Positions 41,592 through 51,106 of a stretch of 64,000 bases of DNA are shown piece after piece. Below the pieces are notes generated by a model. That model had not been told where the DNA came from and did not search any database. It was given only the letters and a program-made list of their open reading frames with translations. Made by a program: the position numbers and the translations under genes. Source of the stretch: Alcaligenaceae bacterium (GTDB lineage: Bacteria; Pseudomonadota; Gammaproteobacteria; Burkholderiales; Burkholderiaceae_B); assembly GCA_013416435.1 (NCBI GenBank), contig JACCEN010000001.1:1-64000 (forward strand), in the 5' to 3' direction. Numbering within the stretch: the stretch's first letter is position 1; each line of letters starts with the position of its first letter.

Positions 41592-42557
41592 ATGAAATTC
41601 GTCCATGCCCTATTCCTGTCGGCTGCCTTGGTGGCTGCCGGGGCGACCTGCGCTCAGAACTTCCCATCCGCCCCCATCACCATCGTCGTGCCTTACAGTC
41701 CGGGCGGCGGCACCGACATCATGGCCAGGCTGGTCGGCCAGGAACTTGGCCAGGATCTCGGCATCTCCGTCGTCATCGAAAACAGACCGGGCGCATCGGG
41801 CAATATCGGCACCACTCAAGTGGCCAAAAGCAAGCCTGATGGATACACACTGCTTTTCACTTCCAGCGGGCATGCCATCAACCCTTCGCTCTTCAAGTCC
41901 TTGCCCTTTGACCCCGTCAAGGATTTCGAACCGGTCGCCCAGCTGGCCAGCGGGCCCAGCGTCCTGGTGGTCAATGCGCAGAGCAGCTACAACATGCCTT
42001 CGGACCTGATTGCCGCGGGCAAGTCCGGCCATGAGCTCACGTTTGGGTCGGCGGGCCTGGGACAACCTACGCACCTGGTGGCCGAGAAGTTCGCGGCGGC
42101 GTCCGGCATCAAGCTCCTGCATATTCCGTACAAGGGAAGCGGCGCGGCGGAAATCGCGCTGGCCGGCGGGGAAACGGACTTTCTCATCGACAGCATACCC
42201 GCCGCCCTTCCATTCATTCGTTCCGGCAAGACGCGCGCCCTGGCCGTCACGGGGCGGGAACGGTTCCCCATCCCGGCGCTGGACAATGTCCCCACGCTCG
42301 ACGAGGCCGGCATGAAGGACTTCAGCTTCGTGACTTGGTGGGGGATTCTGGCCCCCGCGGGCACGCCCGCAGACCGCGTCGCGATTCTGGGCAAAGCCCT
42401 GGACAAAGCAATGCGTTCGCCGGACTTGAAGCAGCGCTTCATAGAAATCGGCGCAACGCCGGGCATAAAAAATTCCGTGGAATTCAAGCCCTATATCAAT
42501 ACGGAATTGAACACATACCGCGAACTCATCACCGCTCTGAACATACAAGCCCAGTAA
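41592..42557 (+). CDS. Bug-family (TctC-like) tripartite tricarboxylate transporter binding protein 1
   Basis: 321 residues. Signal peptide MKFVHALFLSAALVAAGATCAQ. Bug/TctC fold: ITIVVPYSPGGGTDIMARL, VIENRPGASGNIGT, DGYTLLFTS and AGTPADRV. Binds a small carboxylate or aromatic in the periplasm for a TTT-type transporter. The hyuA-type gene follows by 22 bp, so the imported compound may be the substrate of that enzyme. No TctA/B genes are adjacent. Confidence 0.93.
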   Translation: MKFVHALFLSAALVAAGATCAQNFPSAPITIVVPYSPGGGTDIMARLVGQELGQDLGISVVIENRPGASGNIGTTQVAKSKPDGYTLLFTSSGHAINPSLFKSLPFDPVKDFEPVAQLASGPSVLVVNAQSSYNMPSDLIAAGKSGHELTFGSAGLGQPTHLVAEKFAAASGIKLLHIPYKGSGAAEIALAGGETDFLIDSIPAALPFIRSGKTRALAVTGRERFPIPALDNVPTLDEAGMKDFSFVTWWGILAPAGTPADRVAILGKALDKAMRSPDLKQRFIEIGATPGIKNSVEFKPYINTELNTYRELITALNIQAQ

Positions 42558-42579
42558 CTCGCAACACAAAGGTTCACTT

Positions 42580-44637
42580 ATGAAGCCCAGCTATCGTGTC
42601 GGCATCGATGTCGGCGGAACGTTCACGGACCTCTTCCTACTGGAAGAGGATACGGGCAGAACATATAGCCATAAAGTATCATCCACGCCCGCGCAGCCCC
42701 ATCTGGCACCGCTCGCCGGCTTGAAGGAACTGTTCGGGAAGGTCGGCATCTCGGGCAATCAAGTGTCGTTCGTGGGCTTGGGCACGACCGTCGCCACGAA
42801 CGCACTGTTGGAATGGAAGGGAGCGAAGACCGGCCTCATCACCACGCGGGGCTTTCGCGACCTGCTAGAGATTGCTCGCCAGAAGCGGCCGGCGCTCTAT
42901 GACCCATTCAAGCAAAAGCCCCGGGTGCCCGTGCCTCGCGACCTCCGGCTCGAGGTCGACGAACGCATCGGGGCTGACGGCGGCGTGTTGACTCCGCTAT
43001 CCATTCCCGACGTGATGGAGGCGATGGAGACACTGCGCAGCGCAGGGGTCTCGAGCGTGGCAGTCTGCTTCGTCAATTCCTATAAGAACCCATCCCATGA
43101 ACATCAAGCGGCGCAGGCAATTCGCAGCGCCTGGCCCGACGTTCACGTCGTCACCTCCTTCGACGTCATGCCCGAGTTCCGCGAATACGAACGCTTCGTT
43201 TCCACAGCGATCAACGCGTCGCTGATTCCTCTTACCAGCAGCTACTTCCAGAAGTTCAGCCGGGCCATTGCTGAACTCGGCATCACCGTGCCGCCGAAAG
43301 TCATGAGCTCCAGCGGCGGCGTATTCAGCCCCGAAATGGCGGGACAACGCCCCATCGATACGCTGTTCTCGGGTCCAAGCGGAGGCGTCAGCAGCGCGGA
43401 ATTCATGGGCCGGCTGACCGGCCGCCATGACCTCATCACCTTCGACATGGGCGGAACCAGCACCGAAGTGTGCATGATACGCGGCGGCAAGGCGCAGAAG
43501 ACCTACCAGCGCACCATCAAGGGATACCCCATCCGCGTCACTTCCCACGACATCCACACCATAGGCGCCGGCGGCAGCAGCATTGCGCGGGTCGATGAGG
43601 GGGGCTTGTTGAACGTGGGGCCCGAGAGCGCAGGCGCCAACCCAGGCCCGGCCTGCTATGAGAATGGGGGCGACCATGTCACGGTGACCGATGCGAATAT
43701 CGTTCTCGGGCGGCTCAATCAAAGCCATCTGCTCGACGGCGCGTTGAAGATCGACGCGTCACGCTCCAGGGACGTCGTGATCAGAGACATCGGAAATCCG
43801 AAAAACACGACCGTCATCGCCGCGGCGAATGCGGTAGTGGCGCTGGCTGAAGCGAATATGGCGCAGGCTCTCCGGGTAGTGTCCGTGGAACGCGGCATCG
43901 ATCCTTCGACCTTCACCCTGATCGCACTGGGCGGCGCCGGCCCGCTGCACGCGGCAGCGGTCGCCAAGGAAGTCGGCATGGCCCGGGTGCTGGTACCCAG
44001 AAATGCGGGTGTCTTCTGCGCACTGGGCGTGCTGACCAAGGACGTGCAGCAGAATCTGAGCCAGACCATACTGATGGCCGAAACCAATCCGGCACTGCAT
44101 GAATCACTGACGAATACTTACGCCGCCATGGAGAGGCAAGCCCATGCGGACCTGGATGAACAGTATGGCGATATGTCCGGCCTTTATTTCGATCGTTACG
44201 CGGATGTGCGCTACAGCGGACAGAACCATGAAATCACCGTGGCCGCGCCCGGCGGCGCCATCGGACCGGCCGGTATCGATGAAATACGGGAAAACTTTCA
44301 TCGCGCGCACGAGGACATGTACGGCTATCGCCAAGCCGACAGTCATATAGACATCGTCACGCTCAGGCTGGACGCCGTGATTCCCGTTGCACGGCCGCAG
44401 CTCGAGAAGCACGAAGCGGCCGTCGGCGAAGCGGCATCCGAGCCACGCGAGTACCGGGACGCTTACTTCGGCGGCGAGTCGGCCGTACGGTGTCCGATCC
44501 ACCACCGCTCCGAGCTGCATGCGGGGCAGGTCCTGGCAGGCCCTGCGATCATCGAACAGATGGACAGCACCACGATCATTCCTCCGGGGTTCCAGGCTCG
44601 GCTCGACGCCTGGCTGAACATAGAGATCACTTGGTAA
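42580..44637 (+). CDS. Hydantoinase/oxoprolinase subunit A
   Basis: 685 residues. N-terminal ATPase-like domain with GIDVGGTFTDLFLLEEDTG, followed by the hydantoinase A region with SSGGVFSPEMAGQRPIDTLFSGPSGGV, FDMGGTSTEVCMIRGG and IGAGGSSIARVDEGG. The C-terminal domain includes IIEQMDSTTIIPPGFQA. Together with subunit B it forms an ATP-dependent enzyme of the N-methylhydantoinase, 5-oxoprolinase or acetone carboxylase type. The substrate cannot be assigned here. It lies between a Bug gene and subunit B. Confidence 0.93.
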   Translation: MKPSYRVGIDVGGTFTDLFLLEEDTGRTYSHKVSSTPAQPHLAPLAGLKELFGKVGISGNQVSFVGLGTTVATNALLEWKGAKTGLITTRGFRDLLEIARQKRPALYDPFKQKPRVPVPRDLRLEVDERIGADGGVLTPLSIPDVMEAMETLRSAGVSSVAVCFVNSYKNPSHEHQAAQAIRSAWPDVHVVTSFDVMPEFREYERFVSTAINASLIPLTSSYFQKFSRAIAELGITVPPKVMSSSGGVFSPEMAGQRPIDTLFSGPSGGVSSAEFMGRLTGRHDLITFDMGGTSTEVCMIRGGKAQKTYQRTIKGYPIRVTSHDIHTIGAGGSSIARVDEGGLLNVGPESAGANPGPACYENGGDHVTVTDANIVLGRLNQSHLLDGALKIDASRSRDVVIRDIGNPKNTTVIAAANAVVALAEANMAQALRVVSVERGIDPSTFTLIALGGAGPLHAAAVAKEVGMARVLVPRNAGVFCALGVLTKDVQQNLSQTILMAETNPALHESLTNTYAAMERQAHADLDEQYGDMSGLYFDRYADVRYSGQNHEITVAAPGGAIGPAGIDEIRENFHRAHEDMYGYRQADSHIDIVTLRLDAVIPVARPQLEKHEAAVGEAASEPREYRDAYFGGESAVRCPIHHRSELHAGQVLAGPAIIEQMDSTTIIPPGFQARLDAWLNIEITW

Positions 44638-44678
44638 TGCGCCCCGACGCACTTTGAACTGGATTTGGATAAAGAATC

Positions 44679-46346
44679 ATGAAGACCGGAACCACCGAGA
44701 TCGTTTCGAGCGCATTGAACGCCTGCACGAAAGAAATGCTGGCAAGCCTGATAAGGACTGCCTACTCTCCCAATATCAAAGAGCGCGGAGACTGCTCAAC
44801 CGCCATTTGCGACATACAGGGACGCACGCTTTCCCTTGCAGCGAACGCCCCGGCGCATCTGGGCGCGACACTGCGCCTCGTACCGCAAATACTGAAGCGC
44901 TTTCCTCCGGAAGTCTTGCGCCCGGGAGACGTGTTCCTGGCCAACGACCCGTATATCGTGGGCGTTACCCATCTGAACGACTGCACAGTCGCCGTTCCCG
45001 TATTCGTTGACGGCCAGCCCGTTGCCTTCGCCATTGCCGTCGCCCACCATTCCGACGTGGGTGGACGGGTTCCGGGGAGCGAGGCCGGCGACTCCGTCAG
45101 TATCTTTCAAGAAGGCATACGCATTCCGCCGCTGCGCATCTATACCGCCGGCAAAAAGAACGCGGACGTCATCGAGCTCTTCCTGCTGAATTCCAGAACT
45201 CCGCATTTCGGCCAAGGGGACCTTGCCGCGCAAGTGGCCGCGGTGGACCGTGGCGCAACAAGGCTGGGCGAACTCTACGGCAAGCATGGCCGAAGCAACA
45301 TGGAAAAGTCCCTGGACGACATGCTCGCCGGAACGGAAAAGCGCGTCATGGAGAAGATCCGCAGCGGCATGCGGCCCGGCGTCTATACCGCCGACGACTG
45401 GCTGGATGAAGACGGCGTATCGGACAACCCGGTCCATCTCGCCGCAACGATTTCGATCGACAGCCACGAGATCATCATCGACCTATCGGGCTGCAATGAC
45501 CAGATCGGCAGCGGGAAGAACATTCCATGGCCGCATACGCTCGCGACGGTATATTGCGTCTTGAAAAGTTTCGTGGACCCGGGCGGCCCCATCAACGAGG
45601 GACTGTTCCGGGCCGTGCGAGTGATCGCGCCCGAAGGCCTGGTGGTCAATCCCATTGCGCCCGCTGCGGTCAGCTCCCGCAATATCACGTCGATGATACT
45701 GGCCGATGTGCTGATGAACGCCATTGGCCAATCTTGTCCTGAAAGGCAGGTGGCTTATAGCGGCCCATTCCAGGGGACCATCCTTTCCGGCAAGGATCCG
45801 CGCAACCAGGTCTTTTTCATCGACTACGAGAACTTCTGCGGCGGCCAGGGCGCAACCCGCACGAACGACGGAATGGACGCGGTTCACGTGCACATGACCA
45901 ATACCTCCAATCTGCCCGTGGAATCCATGGAGCTGGAATTTCCGGTAATCGTAGAACGCTACGAGCTCATCGAGGACTCCGGCGGTGCGGGCGAATACCG
46001 CGGAGGCATGGGAATACTGCGCGACTTCAGGCTGTACGGTGAAGACATGGCGGTGGCATTGCGCAGCGCCCGGCAAAAATTTCCGGCAAAAGGAATCAAC
46101 GGCGGGAGACACGGATCCCTGGGCGCTTTCATCCTGAACCCCGGCACCCCGCAGGAAAAGCGCCTGCCCTCCACGAGCTCGGCGACGCCCTTGCGCAAAG
46201 GCGACCTGCTGCGCATCATGACTCCCGGCGGCGGCGGCATGGGCGACCCCGCCCACCGCCGCCCCGAGGCGATCCGGTCGGACTATCTGCAAGGTAAAAT
46301 CTCGTCCACCGCGATCAAGAACGAGTATGGGCAGAAAACACCTTGA
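44679..46346 (+). CDS. Hydantoinase/oxoprolinase subunit B
   Basis: 555 residues. HyuB family: SALNACTKEMLASLIRTAYSPNIKERGDCSTAICD at the N terminus, then GDVFLANDPYIVGVTHLNDC, VAHHSDVGGRVPGS and a glycine-rich C terminus MTPGGGGMGDPAHR, all characteristic. Pairs with the HyuA protein encoded 41 bp upstream. Its 3' end overlaps the following LysR-type start by 20 bp. Confidence 0.94.
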   Translation: MKTGTTEIVSSALNACTKEMLASLIRTAYSPNIKERGDCSTAICDIQGRTLSLAANAPAHLGATLRLVPQILKRFPPEVLRPGDVFLANDPYIVGVTHLNDCTVAVPVFVDGQPVAFAIAVAHHSDVGGRVPGSEAGDSVSIFQEGIRIPPLRIYTAGKKNADVIELFLLNSRTPHFGQGDLAAQVAAVDRGATRLGELYGKHGRSNMEKSLDDMLAGTEKRVMEKIRSGMRPGVYTADDWLDEDGVSDNPVHLAATISIDSHEIIIDLSGCNDQIGSGKNIPWPHTLATVYCVLKSFVDPGGPINEGLFRAVRVIAPEGLVVNPIAPAAVSSRNITSMILADVLMNAIGQSCPERQVAYSGPFQGTILSGKDPRNQVFFIDYENFCGGQGATRTNDGMDAVHVHMTNTSNLPVESMELEFPVIVERYELIEDSGGAGEYRGGMGILRDFRLYGEDMAVALRSARQKFPAKGINGGRHGSLGAFILNPGTPQEKRLPSTSSATPLRKGDLLRIMTPGGGGMGDPAHRRPEAIRSDYLQGKISSTAIKNEYGQKTP

Positions 46347-47238
46347 TGTAATGGATCTACGGATCTTCGAGGCGATCATGTCGGAACGCAACCTTACGCG
46401 CGCCGCCGACCGCCTCGGCCTGACTCAATCCGGCGTCAGCAAAGGGCTGGCCAACCTCAGGCTGATCTTCCGGGACCCGCTTTTCATTCGATCGGCTTCG
46501 GGCATGCTGCCGACGAACAAAGCCGTGGAAATCAATCACAGCATCAGCCACTCGATCAGCATCCTGGACAACATACTGTCGGAACGGCCACGATTCGATC
46601 ATCGCTCCGCGCATATCCACTACACGCTGGGGATCTCGGACTACGGCTCTTATGTGCTTCTTCCGGAACTCGTCAAGGCCTTGTCGGCCGAGGCGCCCCA
46701 CATTACCTTGCAAACCAAAGACATCAATACCAACACGGCGGAAGAACTCCTGCTTTCAGGACAGGTAGACCTCTGCCTGGCTTCCGATGCGACCTTCCTC
46801 TATCCCATACATTATTCGGAACTGTTTCGCGATCATTTCGTCTGCCTTGCCCGGCCCGGCCATCCGATCGAGGCGTCCAGCTTCGGAGTCGACGAGTTCC
46901 TGCTTTACAAGCACGTCGTCATGCCCAGGCAAGGCGGCGGCGCCATGGGCGTCGTCGAGCAGGCGCTTTCGGCACTGGGAAAGAAACGGCAGGTTGCCGT
47001 GTCGGTCTCATCGCTGCTGTCGGTGCCCGAAATCCTTTCCAGCACCGACATGCTGATGACCACCACCTCGAAAGTGGCGGCGAAACTTCAGCGCCACGCC
47101 GCGCTTAACATCCACCCGCACCCCTTGAATTTGCCACGGCTGCGTTTCACCCAGCTATGGCATGAACGAAACGACCGAAGCGCATCGCATCAGTGGCTGC
47201 GGCAGCAGATTCATCAGTGCGCATCTTTGCTGCATTGA
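46327..47238 (+). CDS. LysR-family transcriptional regulator
   Basis: 303 residues. N-terminal winged helix (about residues 9-67): MDLRIFEAIMSERNLTRAADRLGLTQSGVSKGLANLRLIFRDPLF. The effector-binding domain follows, with HIHYTLGISDYGSYVLLPELVKAL. Its organisation is closest to the NodD/SyrM-LinR group, with a conserved recognition of small aromatics or carboxylates. It overlaps hyuB and is in the same orientation, so it may be co-transcribed and control the Bug-hyuAB genes; that link is inferred. Confidence 0.92.
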   Translation: MGRKHLDVMDLRIFEAIMSERNLTRAADRLGLTQSGVSKGLANLRLIFRDPLFIRSASGMLPTNKAVEINHSISHSISILDNILSERPRFDHRSAHIHYTLGISDYGSYVLLPELVKALSAEAPHITLQTKDINTNTAEELLLSGQVDLCLASDATFLYPIHYSELFRDHFVCLARPGHPIEASSFGVDEFLLYKHVVMPRQGGGAMGVVEQALSALGKKRQVAVSVSSLLSVPEILSSTDMLMTTTSKVAAKLQRHAALNIHPHPLNLPRLRFTQLWHERNDRSASHQWLRQQIHQCASLLH

Positions 47239-47249
47239 CGGGGGTTTAA

Positions 47250-47327
47250 GGGGTCAGACCCCGTACGGGGTCTGACCCCATGCGGCGATCGGGAACATGG
47301 GGTCAGACCCTTTTTGGGTCTGACCCC
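47250..47327. repeat. Two palindromic elements between converging genes
   Basis: 47250-47279 is perfect (centre GTAC), 11 bp after the LysR stop. 47299-47327 is 29 bp with the paired variant CCCTTTTTGGG in the centre. It ends 13 bp before the stop of the FAH-family gene. Confidence 0.92.
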
Positions 47328-47340
47328 TTCGCCCCCTTCA

Positions 47341-48312
47341 TCAACCGGCGCTGCTGACGACCCGGTTGCTCAGGATGCCGATGTTCTCGATCTCGCACTC
47401 GATCTCGTCGCCTGGCTGCAGATAGCCCTTTGCGGGCACGATACCGTTGCCGCCGCTCCATTTCCCGCCCAGTTCTTTATCCATGGACCATGCCGTGCCG
47501 CTGGGCGTGCCCGTGATGATGACCATGCCGGGACGCAGCGTAAGGTTGATGGAAAACACATGCACCAGCTCGGCCACGCCCCACATCATCTGCGACGTAT
47601 TGCTGTTCTGGCGCAGTTCGCCATTGACGCGCGAGCTGATGTTCAGGACCTGCGGGTCGGGAATGTCGTCGGTGGTGACGATGAAGGGCCCGATGGGTGC
47701 GCTGGTGTCGAACACCTTGCCCCGGCCCAGCTCATACCAGCTGCTGCCGTCGGGCCGGAAACGAACCTGGCGGTCGCGTGCAGTGACATCGTTAACGATG
47801 GTGTAGCCGAATACGTGTTCCAGCGCCCTTTCGCGCGGGATATGGCGGCCCGGCTTGCCGATCACCACGGCGAGCTCGACCTCGCCATCCAGCTTCTGGG
47901 TCAGCGCGGCATCGTGCACGATGTTGCCTTTGTGCGGCACGATGCAGTCCGCCGTCTTGACGAAAAACTCGGGTTCTTTCCCGCTTGTATCGGACCCGGC
48001 TTTTTCGGCATTGTGGCTCAGGTAGTTGCTGCCGGCACAGAGTATGGTGGACGGACGCAAGGGCTCCACCAGCCTCGCCTCCGCGAGTGCAAACCGGCCA
48101 ACTCCTTTTTCGCGGCTGATCTCCACCGCCTTTCTCGCCAAAAGCATGGCCTGCTCTTGATTCTCGATCACGCCCTGCATGGTTGCAAAACAGCGTATGC
48201 CGGCACCAAGCGCCGACGTGCCCGTTTCCACCGCCAAGGGATCGACGAGCTGATCGCCGTCGACAACCCCCACACGTACTTCATCTTGATGCTGATAGCT
48301 TGCCAGTTTCAT
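47341..48312 (-). CDS. Fumarylacetoacetate hydrolase-family protein
   Basis: 323 residues. FAH fold C-C hydrolase, decarboxylase or isomerase. Metal-binding and catalytic motifs: ILCAGSNYLSHNAEKAG, EFFVKTADCIVPHKGNIV, the EVELAVVIGKPGRHIP strand with Glu ligands, FGYTIVNDVTARDRQ and TGTPSGTAWSM near the C terminus. Members include 2-keto-4-pentenoate hydratases and acylpyruvases. Lies 22 bp upstream of a Bug gene's stop, same strand, probably one operon with it. Confidence 0.9.
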   Translation of the reverse strand: MKLASYQHQDEVRVGVVDGDQLVDPLAVETGTSALGAGIRCFATMQGVIENQEQAMLLARKAVEISREKGVGRFALAEARLVEPLRPSTILCAGSNYLSHNAEKAGSDTSGKEPEFFVKTADCIVPHKGNIVHDAALTQKLDGEVELAVVIGKPGRHIPRERALEHVFGYTIVNDVTARDRQVRFRPDGSSWYELGRGKVFDTSAPIGPFIVTTDDIPDPQVLNISSRVNGELRQNSNTSQMMWGVAELVHVFSINLTLRPGMVIITGTPSGTAWSMDKELGGKWSGGNGIVPAKGYLQPGDEIECEIENIGILSNRVVSSAG

Positions 48313-48334
48313 TTACTGCTACTCCGTATCGGTT

Positions 48335-49315
48335 TCAATTGACCTTGCCTATGGTCTTGATGACCTGCGCCTGCTGCAATTCGTCAGTGCGCCAGAATTT
48401 GTCGAAATCGGCCGCGTCCTGATATTGGATGGGCGTACCCATGCCGCTCATCGTCTTTTCGAAGGAGGGATCGGCGATCGCCTGCCTCGCCGCGTCGCGC
48501 AGCTTGCCCTTGACGTCCTCCGGCATGCCTGCGGGCGCAAACAGCCCCGCCCAAAGATAGTATTCCGCGTCCATGCCCAGCTCTTTCAGCGTGGGTACGT
48601 CCGGCAAGGCGGGAAGCCGCTCGGCGCTTTGCACCGCCAGCGGCCGGAAGGCTCCGCTTTTTATATGTTGTGAAGTATTGCCGTAAGTCTGGCTGGTCGC
48701 CTGGACATGCCCGCCCAACAAGGCCGATACCTGCTCGCCGCCGCCGCCATAAGGCACGTGCAGCAGCTTGATGCCCGCCGCGTGCGCAAACCGTTCCATG
48801 GCGACGTGCGTCGTGCCGTAGATGCCGGAAGAGCTGAAACTGATGGATTCCGGATTCTGCTTGGCATCGTCAATCAGTTCCTGCAAGGTCTTCCACTTGC
48901 TGTCCCCACGTACTGAAATCACCGTGGGGTCTGCAGAAACCCGGGCGATGCCGTCGAATTTCGACGTGGAATAGGACGGCTGCTTGCCCTGCAGTTCGTC
49001 GGCGACCGGGATGGCCGAAATGCTGGGCAGCGCCATCATGATGGTGTAGCCGTTGGGTTCGGCCTTGGACGCATACGCCATTCCGATTGCACCACCCGCG
49101 CCAGCCCGGTTTTCGACCACGATGGGCTGCCCCAGTATCTTGGACATCAATACGGCAAGGGGACGCCCTGTGGTGTCGGACACCCCACCCGGCGAGAACG
49201 GGATGACCATGGTGATCGGGCGTGAAGGATAGACGTCCGCCACGGCAGGGCAGGACGCCCCCAGGGCCAGCGCTATGCATGCGGCAAAATACGGAATCTT
49301 CAATTTCGTCTCCAT
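48335..49315 (-). CDS. Bug-family transporter binding protein 2
   Basis: 326 residues. Signal peptide METKLKIPYFAACIALALGASCPAVA. Bug motifs ITMVIPFSPGGVSDTTGRPL, VVENRAGAGGAIGMAYASKAEPNGYTIM and LLHVPYGGGGEQVSALLGG. The third line differs from the usual PYKGxGP pattern, suggesting a different ligand. Followed by the FAH-family gene 22 bp downstream on the same strand. Divergent from the exported lyase gene across 130 bp. Confidence 0.93.
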   Translation of the reverse strand: METKLKIPYFAACIALALGASCPAVADVYPSRPITMVIPFSPGGVSDTTGRPLAVLMSKILGQPIVVENRAGAGGAIGMAYASKAEPNGYTIMMALPSISAIPVADELQGKQPSYSTSKFDGIARVSADPTVISVRGDSKWKTLQELIDDAKQNPESISFSSSGIYGTTHVAMERFAHAAGIKLLHVPYGGGGEQVSALLGGHVQATSQTYGNTSQHIKSGAFRPLAVQSAERLPALPDVPTLKELGMDAEYYLWAGLFAPAGMPEDVKGKLRDAARQAIADPSFEKTMSGMGTPIQYQDAADFDKFWRTDELQQAQVIKTIGKVN

Positions 49316-49445
49316 TGTTTTGAATATTGAAAACCGGCAGGCGCAGCTTGCCGATCGGTCAGTTCGATGAAGTATATTCTACGCAAGAAGACAATTAACG
49401 CGCCTAGCGTAAAGGCCACCGAACGGCAAAAAGGAGACTACGCAA

Positions 49446-50948
49446 ATGAAATACGCCGCATTGACCGCCCTATCTCTTTCCTTATTGGGATATTCCGCAA
49501 GCAGCATCGCACAGGACATCAAGAAAGACGAGTTCTTCTGGCTGGGTGCCATGAACAAAGCGTCTCTGGTCATCAACACCGACGAAGGTCTGATAGAAAA
49601 GTCGCTGACGCCGGGTTTTGCCGAAGGCATCGCCAAGGTAATCCAGGCAGGCAACCAGGAAGGCGGCAAGCGGCCATCCACGGTCATTTCCTTCGAACCC
49701 CTGTTGATCAAAGAGGCGGGGCAGGAAATCACCTTGCTGCACGCCGGCCGGTCGAGCCAGGACATGCATGCCACGTTTCGCGCGGCGATCTTGCGCGAGG
49801 ACCTGCTGAAGCTGGCCGAACAACTGCAAAAGACTTCCACGACGCTCGTCGACCTGGCCGAACGCCACACCGGCACCATCGTCCCCAACTATACGAACGG
49901 TGTCGCCGCGCAACCCAACAGCTACGGCCACTACCTGCTGGGACATGCGGCGGGGCTGCAGCGGGACGCCCAGCGCATACGCGAAGCCTATGCCCGCATC
50001 GACCGCTCCGCCATGGGGACCACCGTGTTGAACGGCAGCAGCTGGCCGCTGAACCGCGATCGCATGGCCGCATACCTGGGCTTTGCAGGCACGGTCGAGA
50101 ATGCTTATGACGCATCGCAGATTTCGTCCATGGAACACCCCGTTGAAGTGGGCGCCGTGGTAACCAGCATTGCCTTGCACACGGGCCACTTCGTCGAAGA
50201 CTTGCTGACACAATATGCGCAACCGCGCCCATGGATACTGCTTCAGGAGGGCGGAGACAACACCTACGTGTCGAGCGCCATGCCGCAAAAACGCAATCCC
50301 GGACTCTTGAACAACACGCGCAGCAGCGCGTCTACCGCCATGACGCTTGCCTTCGGCCCGGCATTGCAGGCGCACAACATCACACCGGGCATGTCGGATC
50401 CCAAAAGCGCCAAAACCAACAGCGCCATGGTGGCCAGCGGCATCACTGCCTTGAAGAACTGGGACCGCGTACTGAAGGCGCTGGTCATCAGCCCCGAGCG
50501 CGCCCTGGAAGAACTCAACAGCGACTGGACCGCATCGCAGGAGCTCGCGGACAATCTGATGCGCAAGCACAAATTGCCGTTCCGCGTGGGGCACCATTTC
50601 GCGTCGGAAGTCGTCGACTATGCCAAGCAGCATGACATCAAGCCGCTGGACTTTCCATATGACCAGGCGCAACGCATCTATGCCGAGGCGGTCAAGGACA
50701 CTTCATATCCGCAAGCCCTGCCCATGAGCGAACCCGAGTTTCGCGCCAGTCTGGATCCCGTCGCCATCATCGAGCATCGGGCCACCGCCGGCGGGCCGCA
50801 GCCTTCAGAGATGAAACGGATGATCGCTAGCGCGCGGCAAGACCTCGATGCGCAGAAGCAATGGATCACCGATCGCCACCAAGCCATCGACTCCGCGCTG
50901 GAAACGCTGGAGACGGACTTCCAAAATCTCAGGGGCCAAACCCCGTAA
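49446..50948 (+). CDS. Exported lyase of the fumarase/aspartase/argininosuccinate lyase superfamily
   Basis: 500 residues. The N terminus MKYAALTALSLSLLGYSA...SIAQ is a convincing signal peptide. The rest matches the argininosuccinate lyase-like superfamily: HAGRSSQDMHATFRAAILRE (first conserved region, T-G-H-S-type), IVPNYTNGVAAQPNSYGHYLLGHAAGL, and the superfamily signature GDNTYVSSAMPQKRNPG. These enzymes normally eliminate fumarate-like acids in the cytoplasm. A periplasmic location would be unusual. The substrate is unknown. The C terminus NLRGQTP and the TAA are encoded by a degenerate palindromic element. Confidence 0.85.
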   Translation: MKYAALTALSLSLLGYSASSIAQDIKKDEFFWLGAMNKASLVINTDEGLIEKSLTPGFAEGIAKVIQAGNQEGGKRPSTVISFEPLLIKEAGQEITLLHAGRSSQDMHATFRAAILREDLLKLAEQLQKTSTTLVDLAERHTGTIVPNYTNGVAAQPNSYGHYLLGHAAGLQRDAQRIREAYARIDRSAMGTTVLNGSSWPLNRDRMAAYLGFAGTVENAYDASQISSMEHPVEVGAVVTSIALHTGHFVEDLLTQYAQPRPWILLQEGGDNTYVSSAMPQKRNPGLLNNTRSSASTAMTLAFGPALQAHNITPGMSDPKSAKTNSAMVASGITALKNWDRVLKALVISPERALEELNSDWTASQELADNLMRKHKLPFRVGHHFASEVVDYAKQHDIKPLDFPYDQAQRIYAEAVKDTSYPQALPMSEPEFRASLDPVAIIEHRATAGGPQPSEMKRMIASARQDLDAQKQWITDRHQAIDSALETLETDFQNLRGQTP

Positions 50949-51088
50949 TTCAAAGGGGCCGGACCCGATTCAAAAAGGGTCAGACCCCGTGCGCGATTCA
51001 AAAGGGTCAGACCCCGTGCGGGGTCTGACCCCAAGCACACGACCGAACATTCAACCAAGGGGTCAGACCCCATATGGGGTCTGACCCC
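50933..51088. repeat. Palindromic element cluster after the exported lyase
   Basis: A degenerate copy (about 50933-50966) supplies the lyase C terminus. Partial copy about 50976-50994. 51003-51032 is AGGG...CCCC with centre GTGC. 51059-51088 is perfect with centre ATAT and ends 18 bp before the next Bug start. Two A-rich runs (CAAAAAGGG, CAAAAGGG) precede the partial copies. Confidence 0.85.
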
Positions 51089-51106
51089 GCATTCATTGGA
51101 GGACAT

